A stretch of 64,000 nucleotides of DNA, taken from positions 1 through 64,000 of the forward strand of contig CAZCYQ010000010.1 of assembly GCA_964503085.1 (NCBI GenBank), in the 5' to 3' direction. This stretch comes from Bin80 sp964503085 (GTDB taxonomy: Bacteria > Bacteroidota > Rhodothermia > Rhodothermales > Bin80). Under the pieces are notes generated by a model, which saw only the letters and a program-made list of their open reading frames with translations, searched no databases and was not told the DNA's origin. Position 1 is the first letter of the stretch. Every line of letters starts with the position of its first letter. A program made the position numbers and the translations under genes. Below are positions 62,986-64,000 of the stretch, piece after piece.

Positions 62986-64000
62986 GACTCCAACAGGGTC
63001 TCTAGAATCTCTAGGGCTTCGGCGAGGTCGCCTTCAGCGGCTAACGCCTTGGCGACTGGTCGAAAGAAAACCACACTGTCTTTGGCAGATAACTCGCTGG
63101 CGAGTGTGAGCGCAGTTTCGCGATTTCCCGCTCGGATATACGCCGCGGCAAGCTCCCCGAGAACAGAGGCCCTCTGCCTCTGTTCGTAGGTTGAAGTCGG
63201 CTGAAGGGCGGTTATCCGGTCGGACATGGGTTGCAATGGATGGAGGGCTCCTGACCGGTCACCTGCAGCAGCCTGGGCGATGGAGATTTCCGCTTGCAAC
63301 ATTCCCATTTCGATAATATCCTGCTCCGTGATTTGGTCCATAATCTCTCTTGCTGCCTGGATGTCACCCGTTTGAGCTATCGCTACTGCTATTTCTCCGA
63401 GAAACTCGTTTCGATCGTCCGTTGAAATGGAAGCCAGCACCCGGCCCACTACGCGTTGTCGCTCATGAGCATTCTCCAATTCCATTATCGCCATAACGAG
63501 CGCAGACCGAGTTTGCATCCTGCTCACTCCCGGGCCTAGGTGGTCCAGCGTGACCAGGACTCCCTCTATATCGCCAATTGTCGCTTGCGCTTCAATAATT
63601 CCCTCTCGAGCTCGCGCAACGCGAGATCCTGGGGTGATGCGGCGGCGGTTTTGAACAGTTGCTTGATCTTCGACAATCTCCTCCGGCACCTCCTCCCAAG
63701 GCACTTCCAGTTCAGCTAACACATCTACGGCTTCCAGCGCGAGTTCTGGGACGCGGGCCCAAGCCAGCGCAATCGCCAGACCGGTCAATGCGGCGAGGCG
63801 AGCATCTTCAGAGTCCAGTTGCTGGATATGTCTCAGAGCATTGCGACCATGTCCATGGGCAACAAATGACGAGAGCTCAGGAGGGAAACACCCATAACAT
63901 GTTACCTCCGTCTGTACAGCCAGATTCCAGCCCGCCATACACATCAGAGTCCAGATGTCTGAGGAAGCCCTTGCACATGCGTCTTCCCATACATCAACTT
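62460..64000 (-). CDS. Helical-repeat (TPR-like) protein, copy B, 5' end outside the window
   Basis: The coding frame stays open to the right edge (EVDVWEDACARASSDIWTLM before the first internal Met), so the true start lies beyond the window. At least 513 residues are visible, made of TPR-like helix pairs (ARAREGIIEAQATIGDIEGV; LAAAYIRAGNRETALTLASE; AEARIKAGDVEGALTVANRL). By comparison with copy A the missing N-terminus should carry a lipoprotein signal. It is probably a surface or periplasmic scaffold protein; no catalytic motif is seen. It ends with SDLNCLQQGDL. Confidence 0.8.
   Translation of the reverse strand, partial: VDVWEDACARASSDIWTLMCMAGWNLAVQTEVTCYGCFPPELSSFVAHGHGRNALRHIQQLDSEDARLAALTGLAIALAWARVPELALEAVDVLAELEVPWEEVPEEIVEDQATVQNRRRITPGSRVARAREGIIEAQATIGDIEGVLVTLDHLGPGVSRMQTRSALVMAIMELENAHERQRVVGRVLASISTDDRNEFLGEIAVAIAQTGDIQAAREIMDQITEQDIIEMGMLQAEISIAQAAAGDRSGALHPLQPMSDRITALQPTSTYEQRQRASVLGELAAAYIRAGNRETALTLASELSAKDSVVFFRPVAKALAAEGDLAEALEILETLLESMRALDQRERGWWDSFNWAQASFVSLAEARIKAGDVEGALTVANRLGPEGYFGGRVFTRIVTEQARLGDLSGALTTAFRIPTTGNTYVSIEELTIIAFSFPESDDVRQAIEEHQPSAYFMDTIALTMAYAALRDWHRSMAFAVTLEDRWRRETLHCILRMFGSTSDLNCLQQGDL

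Noticed and set aside
1..64000. CRISPR arrays, rRNA and tRNA genes
   Set aside because: No regularly spaced repeats were seen apart from the 11-base tandem repeat, and no rRNA or cloverleaf-like sequence was found by eye.

Overview
The window most likely comes from an uncultured Bacteroidota, probably of the Rhodothermia/Balneolia type. Secreted proteins carry type IX secretion (T9SS) C-terminal sorting domains with the NPF...GLYxY...K signature. There is a TonB-dependent receptor with an N-terminal carboxypeptidase-regulatory-like domain, a PorV/PorQ-type protein, a parC-parE pair and a SurA/PpiD-type chaperone cluster. The lineage is an inference from gene content; no rRNA or tRNA gene was found.

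Region 1 (about 0.6-25.2 kb, all minus strand) is a fructan-utilisation locus. A LacI-family regulator gene starts at 16.37 kb and is followed by one long run of tightly spaced or overlapping genes: a three-module LamG protein with a T9SS tail, two lipoproteins, a TonB-dependent receptor, a T9SS-tailed protein, a LamG-GH32 fructosidase, a PorV-like barrel and a GH32 enzyme without signal peptide. To its right lie an Opp-type ABC importer operon (oppD-oppF-binding lipoprotein-oppB-oppC) and another LamG-GH32 enzyme. Near-identical palindromic operators sit about 30 bases upstream of both lacI and oppD, so regulator and importer look like one regulon. No SusD homologue is present. Probable flow: secreted GH32 enzymes cut fructan outside, the TonB receptor and Opp system import fragments, and the leaderless GH32 finishes hydrolysis. 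A transposase tail lies at the left edge.

Region 2 (25.5-29.4 kb) holds two tandem AbiE-type toxin-antitoxin modules, one with a substituted catalytic Asp. Region 3 (29.8-53.8 kb) is mostly housekeeping: an internally duplicated sensor-like protein, a PSMA-like M28 peptidase with a YbaK-type deacylase, coaX-birA with a lipoprotein, parC-parE, an EamA transporter, a chaperone/MoxR cluster, gltX with an ACT-domain gene, and a Pot-type (spermidine/putrescine-like) ABC importer.

Region 4 (53.8-64 kb) is rearranged. A helical-repeat lipoprotein gene is split in two by a roughly 3.2-kb island holding decayed restriction-associated genes (DUF1524/DUF5655 and YgjP-type metallohydrolase) and an intact AlbA_2/ATPase gene. 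A small inversion scar and an 11-base tandem repeat lie near the right junction. A more complete paralogue runs off the right edge. Between the paralogues are a probable glnS tail remnant and a tdh-kbl threonine-degradation operon that looks horizontally acquired.
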